Shown one piece after another: positions 22,879 through 32,722 of a stretch of 64,000 nt of DNA. Where the stretch lies: assembly GCA_040221095.1 (NCBI GenBank), contig JAVJVP010000018.1, positions 248,001 through 312,000 of the forward strand, read 5' to 3'. This DNA is from UBA1479 sp040221095. GTDB taxonomy: Bacteria > Pseudomonadota > Alphaproteobacteria > Rhodospirillales > Casp-alpha2. The first letter of the stretch is position 1. Each line of letters opens with the position of its first letter. Made by a program: the position numbers and the translations under genes. The notes under the pieces were generated by a model. The model was not told the DNA's origin. It searched no databases and was given only the letters and a program-made list of their open reading frames with translations.

Positions 22879-22995
22879 TCCGCCTGTTTCCGAATTCTCT
22901 TATCCGCACTTGCGGATAATGTCATTGCGCCGGCTTGGTGGGGATGGTCTCATTTCCATTCATGATCGTTCCAAATTCCGGAGGGCGCGCGGTTC

Positions 22996-23382
22996 ATGCC
23001 CTATGAGATCACTGAAGAACCGGCGGGGGTGTATGTCAGGCACTTCGGGTTCGCCGCGCCGTTCGAAATTTTGGAAATCACGGCCTGGGAAGCGGAGAAT
23101 ATCCGCGCCCATCATGCCTACATGATCGCCGATCTGTCGGCAGTCGATTCCGATACGGTGACGTCCTGGACCAACGCGATCCTGCGCGCCGTCGCTGACG
23201 ACGAGACGGTGAGACTGCCGCAGGATTACCTTGCCCGGCCGTTCAGGCTGGCCTTCGTCTGCGACAACGAATTGCTGAAGTCCCTGTTGCAGTCGTTCGT
23301 GGACAGCGGCTCCCGCCCCAACCATGACCTGGCGATTTTCCGCACAGTCCGTCAGGCGCGGGCCTGGGTGGCGGCGCCGTAA
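22996..23382 (+). CDS. STAS-like / SpoIIAA-like hypothetical protein
   Basis: A 128-residue soluble protein starting with MPYEITEEPAGVYVRHFG. The alternating beta-alpha pattern and the later FRLAFVCDNELLKSLLQSFVD and LAIFRTVRQARAWV segments recall the STAS/SpoIIAA-like proteins found in many proteobacteria, but the match is by pattern only. Function is unknown. It converges with the Crp/Fnr gene, leaving 4 bp between the stop codons. Confidence 0.6.
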   Translation: MPYEITEEPAGVYVRHFGFAAPFEILEITAWEAENIRAHHAYMIADLSAVDSDTVTSWTNAILRAVADDETVRLPQDYLARPFRLAFVCDNELLKSLLQSFVDSGSRPNHDLAIFRTVRQARAWVAAP

Positions 23383-23386
23383 TCGG

Positions 23387-24103
23387 CTACATCAACGCCC
23401 GTTGTTCCAGGCGGCCCCGGTCGGGGATGGCCAGGCCCTTGTCCGTGCGCTGGACGATGTCGTCGTCGCGCAGCCGCCCCAGGATGCGCGACACGGTTTC
23501 CCGGGACGCACCGATCATGTTGGCGAAGTTGGTCTGGGTCGGCACGGGAAACACCAGGTAGCGTTCGGGATCGTTGGGGTCCGGTTCGGCCATGCGGATC
23601 AATTCCATGCAGACCCGCTGTTCGGCGCCCAGCAGGCTGACGTCGGCCAGCCGCTCGTCGCCCAGGCGGATCACCGCGGCCAGCCGCTTCAAGAGCGCCA
23701 TGGCCATGTCCCGGTTCGTGGTGACAAGGTCGAGGAAGGCCGGGCCGGGCACGGCGCCGACGATGCAGCGCGTAATGGTGCAGACCCAGGCGGAACGCGG
23801 CAGGCCGTCGATGGCGGCCAGTTCGCCGAACACGTCGCCGTCCTTCAGCGCGGCATAGGACACGGCGCGCCCGGATTCCGAATAGTTCAGGACATGGGCG
23901 GTGCCGGTGATCAGGAAATAGACGCTGGAGTATTCCTCGCCCCGCTCGATGATCTTCTCACCGGGGCCGAAGTCGATCCAGCGGCACTGGCGTTCCAGCC
24001 CGGCCCGTTCGGCAGCGCTCAGGCAGCCGAGCAGCGACACGCCGTCCAGGCTTTGCGCCGTCTTGGCAAGATTGCCCGCCCTGGTTGGATCACTACGGCC
24101 CAT
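23387..24103 (-). CDS. Crp/Fnr family transcriptional regulator
   Basis: A 238-residue regulator. The cyclic-nucleotide-binding-like beta-roll covers residues about 25-145 (GEKIIERGEEYSSVYFLITG, DGDVFGELAAIDG), and the C-terminal winged helix contains TQTNFANMIGASRETVSRILGRL. The cysteine ligands of oxygen-sensing FNR are not seen, and DGDVFGELAAIDG resembles a cNMP pocket, so CRP-like sensing is more likely. I use the ATG at 24103 rather than the far-upstream alternatives, since the protein fold begins shortly after. The target genes are unknown. Confidence 0.88.
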   Translation of the reverse strand: MGRSDPTRAGNLAKTAQSLDGVSLLGCLSAAERAGLERQCRWIDFGPGEKIIERGEEYSSVYFLITGTAHVLNYSESGRAVSYAALKDGDVFGELAAIDGLPRSAWVCTITRCIVGAVPGPAFLDLVTTNRDMAMALLKRLAAVIRLGDERLADVSLLGAEQRVCMELIRMAEPDPNDPERYLVFPVPTQTNFANMIGASRETVSRILGRLRDDDIVQRTDKGLAIPDRGRLEQRALM

Positions 24104-24222
24104 GCGTCCGTTCCCCCTTGTTGGGCTGCGGGCGCAGGGCGCGCAGCCAAAATCTAGGATACGGCGCAAAAGCAAACCGGTTCAACGCAGAAATGGCGGA
24201 AACGCCCGCATCGGGCTGGGGC

Positions 24223-24252
24223 AAAAAAAGGGCCCCGCGTTTCCGCGGGGCC
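24223..24252 (-). terminator. Intrinsic terminator of the phasin gene
   Basis: A perfect 9-bp GC stem, GGCCCCGCG at 24231-24239 and its complement at 24244-24252, with a 4-base loop. On the minus strand it is followed by seven T residues (A7 at 24223-24229 on the plus strand). It lies 34 bp past the phasin stop codon and is a textbook Rho-independent terminator. Confidence 0.93.
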
Positions 24253-24285
24253 AAATTTCAGCAAGTGGATGTAAGTGAACTCAGA

Positions 24286-24783
24286 TTAGACGGGCTTGAA
24301 CTTGGAAGCCGCTTCGAAGGCCTTGGTCATCTGCGCCTGGATCGGGGCGAAAAGGTCCTTGGCGACGCCCTGGTAAAGAGCGACCGCGTCCTTGGCCATG
24401 GCCTGGGCCTTCTTCTGTTCGGCGGCGATCAGCTCGGCCTGCAGCTTCATCAGCTCGGACGGGTCGGTGATCGACATGGCCTTGAAGATCACGGCGACGC
24501 GGTCTTCGGCGAGTTCGGTCGCCTGCGTGCGGGTCAGCTCTTCGATCTTGCTCAGGTTGCCGGCCGCGGCCTTGGTGGCGGCGACGGCGGTTTCGAAATT
24601 CTCGCGGTAGGTCGTGATGACCTGCTCGAACCCTTCGGTGGCCGCGGCGCGGGCCTTGTCGGATTCAGCCTGGGCGGCGGAAGCGATCTTTTCCTGCTGC
24701 GCCTTGGCGGTGTTCACCGCTTCCAGGATGGTTTCCCGGACGGGGGCGAAGGGGTCGGTGGTGGTCGTTTTCTTGGTAGCCAT
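24286..24783 (-). CDS. Phasin family protein
   Basis: A 165-residue, almost wholly helical, lysine- and alanine-rich protein. The phasin_2 pattern is visible in RENFETAVAATKAAAGNLSKIEE and DPSELMKLQAELIAAEQKKAQAM. Phasins coat polyhydroxyalkanoate granules in the cytoplasm and limit their size. The ATG at 24783 follows an AGGAG ribosome binding site. It is a single-gene unit with its own promoter and terminator. No phaC or phaR gene is in the window. Some phasin-family proteins are not granule-bound, so the cellular role is inferred. Confidence 0.9.
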   Translation of the reverse strand: MATKKTTTTDPFAPVRETILEAVNTAKAQQEKIASAAQAESDKARAAATEGFEQVITTYRENFETAVAATKAAAGNLSKIEELTRTQATELAEDRVAVIFKAMSITDPSELMKLQAELIAAEQKKAQAMAKDAVALYQGVAKDLFAPIQAQMTKAFEAASKFKPV

Positions 24784-24857
24784 TGTCAAAATCTCCTGTT
24801 TCCCGATATGGCGAAAAGGGCTGAAGCGGGCGGCCCGAACATCGGCACCGCCATTCA

Positions 24858-24929
24858 TGTTGCGATGCAACAATGCTAATATGCCTATGTATTCCGCCGC
24901 CGTCAAGGATATTTTTGTGCACTGCACAA
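24858..24929 (-). promoter_or_regulatory. Phasin promoter flanked by two TGC-N3-GCA inverted repeats
   Basis: On the minus strand a sigma-70-type promoter reads TTGACG (24906-24901), a 17-bp spacer and CATATT (24883-24878). Two perfect inverted repeats flank it: TTGTGC-ACT-GCACAA at 24915-24929 just upstream of -35, and TGTTGC-GAT-GCAACA at 24858-24872 over the expected start of transcription. Both contain TGC-N3-GCA, the kind of motif reported for the PHA-responsive repressor PhaR in Paracoccus and Rhodobacter. The layout suggests repression until PHA accumulates. Confidence 0.7.
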
Positions 24930-25070
24930 TAATTATTTCAAGCCCGGGCTCGGCCTGTTTCCGCCACGCCGGGCGAAAGACCCGCTTGATTCTCGCCCGT
25001 CCCTGGCTCCTAAATGGCGGCAGATGGGGGCATCACAAGAAACGACGATCCTTGGGAGGATTACACCGCC

Positions 25071-26069
25071 ATGACCATGAAAGCCGTGCTTTGGCGCCCG
25101 ATGTACGATCCGGGCGGCCATGACCTTCTGCGCGCCGCCGGGATCGAGCCGGTGGTCGTCGACAGCCCCGACGCCGGGCAGGTGAAGGCGGCGCTCGGCA
25201 ACGCCAACGCCCTTTGGGTGCGCACGCCCGAACGGGTGACCGCCGAGATCATGGACGCCGCCCCCGGCCTGACCGTGATCTCGACCTCCGGCTTCGGCAC
25301 CGACAACATCGACATTCCCGCCGCGACTGAACGCGGCATCCTGGTGGTCAACCATCTGGGTTTCGGGCGCACGCCCGTGGCTGAACATACGGTGATGTTG
25401 CTGCTCGCCTGCCTGAAACAGCTGACCTGGGGCGACCGCGCGGCCCGCGACGGCACCGCCTGGTCGCAGCGCCAGGGTTTGCAGGTTTACGAGCTTGAGG
25501 GCCGCACGGTCGGTATCGTCGGTCTGGGCTATATCGGCGCGGAACTGGCGAAGAAGCTGCGCCTCGCCTTCAATTGCCGGGTCCTGGCCTATGATCCCTA
25601 CGTCAACCCGCGCCTGGCCCGGGTCACGGGGGCGGAAATGTGCCCGGACCTGCACGCCTTGCTTGGGCAATGCGACGCGCTCGCCATGGCGGCCGAACTG
25701 ACGGATGAGACGCGCAACATGATCGGTGCTGCGGAACTCATGGCCCTGCCGGAAGGGGCCGTGGTCGTCAACGCGGCGCGGGGTCAGCTGATCGATCTCA
25801 CCGCGCTGGACGCGGCCCTTGCCTCCGGCCACATCCGGGCCGCCGGGCTCGACGTCGTGTTCCCCGAACCGCTGCCGGCCGATCATGCGCTGCTCAAGAA
25901 CCCCAAGGTCATCTTCACGCCCCATACAGCGGGGGTGACGCAGGAAGCGTCGAAGGCGCTCGCCATCTCGGCGGCGGAGCAGATCACGGCGGCCCTCAAG
26001 GGCGACCTGCCGCCGTTCCCCGTCAACCCGGAGGTCTGGGACAGCCCGCAGTCGCGGCGTCCCGGCTAA
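25071..26069 (+). CDS. D-isomer-specific 2-hydroxyacid dehydrogenase
   Basis: A 332-residue NAD-dependent dehydrogenase. The Rossmann motif is GIVGLGYIGAELAKKL; the catalytic Arg lies in VVVNAARGQLID, the Glu in the GLDVVFPEPLP segment and the His in FTPHTAGVTQEA. This is the SerA-like fold, but with no ACT domain, so a 3-phosphoglycerate, glycerate or other D-2-hydroxyacid substrate cannot be told apart. The ATG at 25071 follows a clear GGGAGGA ribosome binding site; the frame's earlier start at 25014 is rejected. It overlaps the convergent hydrolase gene by 4 bp. Confidence 0.9.
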   Translation: MTMKAVLWRPMYDPGGHDLLRAAGIEPVVVDSPDAGQVKAALGNANALWVRTPERVTAEIMDAAPGLTVISTSGFGTDNIDIPAATERGILVVNHLGFGRTPVAEHTVMLLLACLKQLTWGDRAARDGTAWSQRQGLQVYELEGRTVGIVGLGYIGAELAKKLRLAFNCRVLAYDPYVNPRLARVTGAEMCPDLHALLGQCDALAMAAELTDETRNMIGAAELMALPEGAVVVNAARGQLIDLTALDAALASGHIRAAGLDVVFPEPLPADHALLKNPKVIFTPHTAGVTQEASKALAISAAEQITAALKGDLPPFPVNPEVWDSPQSRRPG

Positions 26070-26944
26070 CCCGCCAGACCCATCAGCCTCAGCGCCGCTT
26101 GGTGCACCGGGCTGTCCGGCTTGCCCAGTTCGCGGCTCATGGTGAAATGGTGGATGCCGGGCAGGTCGGCGGTGGTCACGGCATGGCCGCCGTCGGCCAG
26201 GGCCTGGGCGAAATCCTGTCCATGGCGGCGGAATTCGGCCAGTTCGCCCGCGCCGTAGAATACCGCCACGGGCGGCAGGCCCGGGCGCAGGTGGCGCGCC
26301 GGGCTCAGGCGCGCGACCGCCGCGTCGTCCAGGTTCAGGTAGCCGTTGCGGTGGCTCAGGCGGATCGGCGTCAGGTCGTACATGCCGCTGGTCATGACGC
26401 AGCCTTTGACCGCGTCGGCGGGCAGGCCGTGGCCAGTCCAGTCCGTGACCAGCATCATCGCCGTCAGATGCGCCCCCGACGAATGGCCGGCGACGACCAG
26501 CCGCCCGGCGTCGGCGTTGAGGTCCGCCGCATGGCCATGGACCCAGGCGACGGCGCGGCGGCATTGGTCGGTGATGGCGTCCAGCGTGGCCCCGGGGGCC
26601 AGGGAGAAATTGACCGTCACCACGGCCGCGCCGGCGGCCACCAGGGCCGGGGCGAGGTGGCTTTCGTTGACCTTGTCGCCCCGGGTCCAGGCGCCGCCGT
26701 GCAGGAACACCAGCACCGGCGAACCCGGATTGCGGGCGGGGAACAGGTCCATGACCTCGTCCGCGCCGGGCCCGTAGGCGACGTCGAGGCGGCAGTCCAG
26801 GTCGGCCCGCGCGCGGGCGCTGGCGGCGGCGTTCTCGGCCACATAGGCGTCGCCGTCGGGCACCAGGGAGCGCTGTTCATACTGGTTGTCCAGTTCGGCC
26901 TGGTCGTAGTCGAGCCACACCTTGGCTGCGGCGGTTGCGGTCAT
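26066..26944 (-). CDS. Alpha/beta hydrolase (carboxylesterase / kynurenine formamidase-like)
   Basis: A 292-residue serine hydrolase. The oxyanion motif is HGGAWTRGDK, the nucleophile elbow GHSSGAHLT, and the late histidine is in GIHHFTM. The pattern is shared by hormone-sensitive-lipase-like esterases and by arylformamidases (KynB-like and BD-FAE). There is no signal peptide. It lies 28 bp downstream of mgtE on the same strand, so it may be the final gene of the MscS-CBS-MgtE transcript, although no ion-related function follows from its sequence. Confidence 0.82.
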   Translation of the reverse strand: MTATAAAKVWLDYDQAELDNQYEQRSLVPDGDAYVAENAAASARARADLDCRLDVAYGPGADEVMDLFPARNPGSPVLVFLHGGAWTRGDKVNESHLAPALVAAGAAVVTVNFSLAPGATLDAITDQCRRAVAWVHGHAADLNADAGRLVVAGHSSGAHLTAMMLVTDWTGHGLPADAVKGCVMTSGMYDLTPIRLSHRNGYLNLDDAAVARLSPARHLRPGLPPVAVFYGAGELAEFRRHGQDFAQALADGGHAVTTADLPGIHHFTMSRELGKPDSPVHQAALRLMGLAG

Positions 26945-26972
26945 GAAGGTCTCCGGTGTCGTGGGATTGGTC

Positions 26973-28280
26973 TCAGAGAATTCCCGACAGAATAGTCGCG
27001 ATGCCGAGGAAGGAAAAGAACCCGGCGATGTCGGTGACCGTGGTCAGGATGATAGACGACGCGACCGCCGGATCCTGGCCCAGCTTGGTCAGCACCACGG
27101 GCACGATAGCCCCGGCCAGCCCGGCGGCGACCATGGCCAGCACCATGGACACGGTGATGACCAGGACCAGGCCGAGGGATCCCGACCAGAAATACACGCC
27201 GATGCCGCAGGTCGCCGCCACGGCGATGCCGTTGACCAGACCGACGTTGGCTTCCTTGAAGGTCACGGCGAACCATTGGCGCGGCGTGATCTCGCGCAAC
27301 GCCAGGCCGCGCATGGTCACGGCCAGGGCCTGCGCCCCGGCATTGCCCGACTGCCCGGCGACAACCGGCAGCAGCACGGCCAGGGCCGTGAACTTGGCGA
27401 TGGTGCCTTCGAACAGGCCGACCACGGCGGCGGCCATGAAGGCGGTCAGCAGGTTGATCTGCAGCCAGGGCAGGCGCTTTCTGACGGCGAACAGGGGTTT
27501 CGACAGGGCGCGTTCGTCCTTCGAGGCGCCGACCATGGTCTGGATATCGACCGACGCGTCGGCCTGCAGGGCGCCGATCAGGGTGGTGTGCTGGACCACG
27601 CCCATCAACTGGCCGTCGTGGTCGACCACGGGCAGGTCGACCAGGCGGTGTTGTTCCAGAAGGTCGGCGACCTCGTCCTGCGACGTCAGCGGACTGACGT
27701 AAGCCGATACCGGTGTCGCGATATCGGCCAGCTTGGTGTCCGGGTCGGCGACGGCCAGATCCTGGATGCCGACCTTGCCCGCCAGCCGATTGTCCTCGTC
27801 GACCAGGAACAGCGACCGCGTTGTTTTCGCCCGCGCGCGGCGCAGGGCGGCCAGCGCCTGCTTGGCGGTCATGCCGGCGCGGAATTGCGCGATGTCGGTG
27901 ATCATCAGGCGCCCGGCGCTGCCTTCGGGAAAATCGCCCAGGCGTTTCAGGTCGTCGGCGATGGCCGGGTCGAGGGCGGCCATGTAGTGTTCGCGGTCGG
28001 CCGGTTTCAGGGCGTTGAACACGCGCAGCGCCTCGCCGGGCCGAAGTTCGCCCAACAGGGCGCAGGCCAGATCGTCGGGCAGGCGTTTCAGCAGCCGCGC
28101 CGCCGTTTCCGGCAGCAGCATGCGCCACAGGGGGGCCAGAACTTCGGCCGGCTGGCGGACCAGGGTGGGGGCCGTTTCCGCCGTCGGCAGGGTTTCGATG
28201 CGGCGCGCCGCCTCCCACGGAAAGTCGAGCAGGAACCGGCGTTCCAGGCGGGCCGTCGCGGCGTCCAGGTTGCCGGTCAT
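26973..28280 (-). CDS. mgtE: Magnesium transporter MgtE
   Basis: A 435-residue transporter with the full MgtE architecture: an N-terminal superhelical MgtE_N domain (about 10-115), a CBS pair (about 120-245, with VDEDNRLAGKVGIQDL and RLVDLPVVDHDGQLMGVV), and five C-terminal membrane helices (about 270-435). The pore-helix segment around PVVAGQSGNAGAQALAV is the family's conserved P-V-x-x-x-x-G-N motif region. It moves Mg2+ inward under gating by cytosolic Mg2+. It overlaps the upstream MgtE_N-CBS gene by 4 bp, implying coupled translation. Confidence 0.95.
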   Translation of the reverse strand: MTGNLDAATARLERRFLLDFPWEAARRIETLPTAETAPTLVRQPAEVLAPLWRMLLPETAARLLKRLPDDLACALLGELRPGEALRVFNALKPADREHYMAALDPAIADDLKRLGDFPEGSAGRLMITDIAQFRAGMTAKQALAALRRARAKTTRSLFLVDEDNRLAGKVGIQDLAVADPDTKLADIATPVSAYVSPLTSQDEVADLLEQHRLVDLPVVDHDGQLMGVVQHTTLIGALQADASVDIQTMVGASKDERALSKPLFAVRKRLPWLQINLLTAFMAAAVVGLFEGTIAKFTALAVLLPVVAGQSGNAGAQALAVTMRGLALREITPRQWFAVTFKEANVGLVNGIAVAATCGIGVYFWSGSLGLVLVITVSMVLAMVAAGLAGAIVPVVLTKLGQDPAVASSIILTTVTDIAGFFSFLGIATILSGIL

Positions 28281-29131
28281 TCGGGCTCTCCGATCGTGCC
28301 GGGCGCCGGGTCGCCGATATGCGCCACCGTGCGCAGCATGCCGGCGCAGGCCAGAAGATAGGCGCCCATCAGGTTGCCCATCAGGCTGTCGGCGCCGTCA
28401 ACGGCGGGGCGCCGCCCGCGCCGCAGTTCGGCCAGCCCGGCGCCGAGCGCCGCGCGGCTGAGCGCGCCGATGAAATTCCCCGTGCGTCCGATCACCGGCA
28501 GGGCGAGATAGCTGTTCCATTGCGGATTGCCGAGAACGGAGGCCAGGGTCGCGCGGTTCGACAGCGGCGCGACCGCCTTGTCCATCAGGTCGTCGATCCG
28601 GGTTTTGCCGTCGGCGCGCAGCAGGTCCCCGGCCCGGACCATGCCCAGGAACCGGCCGTCCTCATCGACCACGAACAGATGGTCCGTCGTCTTGCGTCGG
28701 CGGCGTTTCACCAGCTTGGCGACCTCGTCGACCGTGCGCGTCGCGGCGACGGAGACGGCGGCCTGATCCATGACCGCGCCGACCGTGCCCACGGGATAGG
28801 TCACGGCGATGCGCAGGTCGCGGGCCAGGTCGGCCGGCAGGTCGTCGGAAATGGCGGCGCGCACGCCCGGCGCCAAATTGCGGAAAAACGTCACCGCATC
28901 GATGAAGGGCAGTTCCCGCAGCAGCCCGGCGCTCCGCTCGGCGGGCAGGATTTCCAGGCAGCGCGCGGCGCTCGCCGCCGCCATCAGGCGCAGCACCCCG
29001 GCGCCGACGCGGGCCGGCACCTGGGCGAACAGGGCGGCGGCGTCCTCGGCCGGCATGTCTTCGATAACCCGGGCCGCGGCGTCAGGCCGGCTGCCCATGA
29101 AGGCCAGGGTCAGGGGGATGAGGTCAGCCAT
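28277..29131 (-). CDS. Soluble MgtE_N-CBS protein lacking the transport domain
   Basis: A 284-residue protein organised like the cytosolic half of MgtE: superhelical repeats (ALFAQVPARVGAGVLRLM) over about residues 1-110, then a CBS pair (VDEDGRFLGMVRAGDLLR, LALPVIGRTGNFIGAL). In place of the five pore helices there is a short tail with at most one hydrophobic stretch. It could be a regulatory partner of the MgtE encoded immediately downstream, or a transporter that lost its pore. It overlaps the MscS gene by 8 bp and mgtE by 4 bp, so all three are expected to be made together. Confidence 0.8.
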   Translation of the reverse strand: MADLIPLTLAFMGSRPDAAARVIEDMPAEDAAALFAQVPARVGAGVLRLMAAASAARCLEILPAERSAGLLRELPFIDAVTFFRNLAPGVRAAISDDLPADLARDLRIAVTYPVGTVGAVMDQAAVSVAATRTVDEVAKLVKRRRRKTTDHLFVVDEDGRFLGMVRAGDLLRADGKTRIDDLMDKAVAPLSNRATLASVLGNPQWNSYLALPVIGRTGNFIGALSRAALGAGLAELRRGRRPAVDGADSLMGNLMGAYLLACAGMLRTVAHIGDPAPGTIGEPE

Positions 29132-30023
29132 CGGCGTCCTCGGGGATGGTCACGACGATGGCGTCGGTCAGGAAGGCGCGGGCGGGGATCAGGGTTCGCC
29201 CGCCCTCGGTCGCGATGACGATGGCGGTCGCCGAAATTTCCAGAATCTCGCCGTCGTTTCCGTTCCAGGCGATGCGCTGGCCGGGCAGCAGGTGGCGCCG
29301 CGCATGATGGGCGGCGATCAGATTGGCGACCAGGTCGCGGGCGCCAAGGCCGAAGGCCAGGGCCATGGCGCCCAACACACCGGCGATCACCGTGGCGGCG
29401 ATGATGACCAGGATCGTCACGTCGACGCCCAATTGCTCGACGCCGATGATCACGGCGGCCAGCAGCACCGCCCATTGGGTGAGTGCTCCGATCAACGCAC
29501 TCTGCGCAATGTTGGCCGATGCCAGGGCGGCGGCCACGACGTCGCGGATGACCAGTGAAATCAGATAGCCGACCAGGATGATGACGCCGCCGGCGACCAG
29601 ATGCGGCACGTAGACGACGATGCGGTCGAGCCAGACGGAAAAGGCGTCGAGCCCGGCGACCCGGGTCGCCGCCGTGATGAACAGCAGCATGGTGACCCAG
29701 AACACCATGCTGGCGGCGATGCGGACGACGCCAATGGAAACGTGGAAACTGGTGAGGAAACCGGTGCTGGCGACCCGTGTCAAAAGGCGGTTGGCCGTGT
29801 CGCCCAGACGGCGCGTTCCGGCGCGCAGCAGACGGGCCACGAACCAGCCCAGGACGACGATCAGGATCGTGCCAAGCAGGGACGGCAGATAGGCGGCCAT
29901 GGTTTCGAAAAACTCGCTCGACACCTTGCGGATGTCGACGACCCAGGCGGAAACCTCTTCCAACGACGCCTCCTTTGCAAAGGGGACTTCTTGGGCCAGG
30001 GTGGCTTGTGATGACTCTAGCAA
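29124..30023 (-). CDS. MscS-family mechanosensitive channel
   Basis: A 299-residue membrane protein with about five helices. The pore-lining helix and beta-domain entry read ALAFGLGARDLVANLIA, typical of the MscS superfamily (conserved TM-helix subtype); the short C-terminal beta domain follows with DGEILEISATAIVIATEGG. Such channels release solutes on membrane tension. The beta domain is shorter than in E. coli MscS. It is the first gene of an overlapping operon with a MgtE_N-CBS protein and MgtE, a pairing that suggests linked osmotic and Mg2+ homeostasis. Confidence 0.85.
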   Translation of the reverse strand: MLESSQATLAQEVPFAKEASLEEVSAWVVDIRKVSSEFFETMAAYLPSLLGTILIVVLGWFVARLLRAGTRRLGDTANRLLTRVASTGFLTSFHVSIGVVRIAASMVFWVTMLLFITAATRVAGLDAFSVWLDRIVVYVPHLVAGGVIILVGYLISLVIRDVVAAALASANIAQSALIGALTQWAVLLAAVIIGVEQLGVDVTILVIIAATVIAGVLGAMALAFGLGARDLVANLIAAHHARRHLLPGQRIAWNGNDGEILEISATAIVIATEGGRTLIPARAFLTDAIVVTIPEDADG

Positions 30024-30082
30024 ACCCGCACCTTGTTGTATTCAGGTAGTTTCCCCGACCCGGCGGCGGCGCGCATAAAAAA

Positions 30083-30109
30083 GGCCGCCGGTCGTTGTGA
30101 CCGGCGGCC
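30083..30109 (-). terminator. Intrinsic terminator of groESL
   Basis: A perfect 11-bp stem, GGCCGCCGGTC at 30083-30093 and its complement at 30099-30109, with a 5-base loop. On the minus strand it is followed by TTTTTT (plus-strand A6 at 30077-30082). It begins 27 bp after the groEL stop codon. Confidence 0.93.
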
Positions 30110-30136
30110 AGGTCTCGCTTGGGGTTTGACGGAGAC

Positions 30137-31777
<1,641 letters not shown>

Positions 31778-31846
31778 TTTCGATCACTCCTTTGAAGAGA
31801 GGCAGCTTTCTAATTGCTGTGGTGTCGATGTCGGATCGGAACGCCC

Positions 31847-32164
31847 TTAGGCGGCCTTCTTGGTCTTCGTGGTCTGGACGTCGTCGATGACGCCCAGGAT
31901 GTCGGACTCCTTCATGATCAGAAGTTCCTCGCCGTCGAGGGTCACTTCCGTGCCCGACCACTTGCCGAACAGGACCCGGTCGCCGGCCTTGACGTCCAGC
32001 GGCGTGACCGTGCCGTCCTCGGCCTTGTGGCCCGAGCCGACGGCGATGATCTCGCCCTCCATGGGCTTTTCCTTGGCCGTGTCGGGGATGATGATCCCGC
32101 CCTTGGTCTTTTCGTCCTGTTCGATGCGGCGGACGAGAACCCGGTCGTGAAGAGGTTTGAACAT
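31847..32164 (-). CDS. groS: Co-chaperonin GroES
   Basis: A 105-residue GroES: FKPLHDRVLVRRIE at the N-terminus, the mobile-loop region KTKGGIIIPDTAKEKP and the C-terminal GEELLIMKESDILGVI are all present. It caps GroEL during folding. I use the ATG at 32164, since the preceding in-frame extension to 32200 is not part of the fold. A slightly longer Lys/Thr-rich tail (TTKTKKAA) follows the usual end. It is the first gene of groESL. Confidence 0.98.
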   Translation of the reverse strand: MFKPLHDRVLVRRIEQDEKTKGGIIIPDTAKEKPMEGEIIAVGSGHKAEDGTVTPLDVKAGDRVLFGKWSGTEVTLDGEELLIMKESDILGVIDDVQTTKTKKAA

Positions 32165-32258
32165 GCGATGGCTCCTCTTGAACATTCCTTGGTTGAACAA
32201 GCAAATGACGGGAGAAAACCCTCGGAAATTCGGCGTTTCCCCCCGGTTCCGCGGAAAA

Positions 32259-32286
32259 ATTTAGTCGCCGGTTCCGCGCCTTCAAG
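32259..32286 (-). promoter_or_regulatory. Candidate RpoH-type heat-shock promoter of groESL
   Basis: On the minus strand CTTGAA begins at 32286; counting CTTG as the -35 core, a 17-bp spacer (32282-32266) leads to ACTAAAT (32265-32259). CTTG with a 17-bp spacer is the arrangement described for alphaproteobacterial RpoH promoters, although the -10 match is only partial. It lies about 95 bp ahead of groES. Confidence 0.5.
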
Positions 32287-32461
32287 TCCCCCGGAACAAA
32301 AAAATGCACCGGCCCGGACGCGGTTGGCAGCACTCTCACCTGGAGGCTGATAAGATGTTGTTTTAACGCATTAATTCTTGACGCGCGGGGGTTTGGAAGG
32401 AAACAATTCAGGTGATCCAGGGAGGACATGCAAGCCACGCAACCAAGACGGAGGATCGGAC

Positions 32462-32722
32462 ATGTCTTTGGAAATGCAGCTTTCGGGCTATCGCCTGACC
32501 ACGGCCGAAATCACCTACCGGCGGCCGGATCATCTTCACCTTCTGCAGGACTACATCTGGCAGGACATGGACATGGCGCCGGACTTTCCCGTGCTGCGCC
32601 GGTTCCTGGAATTCTGGGAAAACAACCTGGAAGGCCCCCTGCACTCCGTGCGCGTCGCCTCGGTGGCGCTGGTCAAGCCGGCGGAATTCCGCCTTGTCGG
32701 CGGCCTGATGCGCCTGCACTAG
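32462..32722 (+). CDS. usg: Usg family protein
   Basis: An 86-residue protein of the alphaproteobacterial Usg family, recognised by GYRLTTAEITYRRPDHLHLLQ, WQDMDMAPDFPVLRRFL and NLEGPLHSVRVA (each a strong family block). The name derives from a gene upstream of trp genes in another organism; no function is established. The ATG at 32462 is preceded by a GGAGG ribosome binding site; an earlier in-frame start at 32378 is unsupported. It is divergent from groES and its stop overlaps that of the OPT transporter gene by 4 bp. Confidence 0.92.
   Translation: MSLEMQLSGYRLTTAEITYRRPDHLHLLQDYIWQDMDMAPDFPVLRRFLEFWENNLEGPLHSVRVASVALVKPAEFRLVGGLMRLH

Noticed and set aside
32327..32353. CIRCE-like inverted repeat upstream of groES
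   Set aside because: GCAGCACTC-N9-GGCTGATAA resembles the HrcA site but matches the second arm poorly, and it lies upstream of the likely RpoH promoter rather than over the start of transcription.
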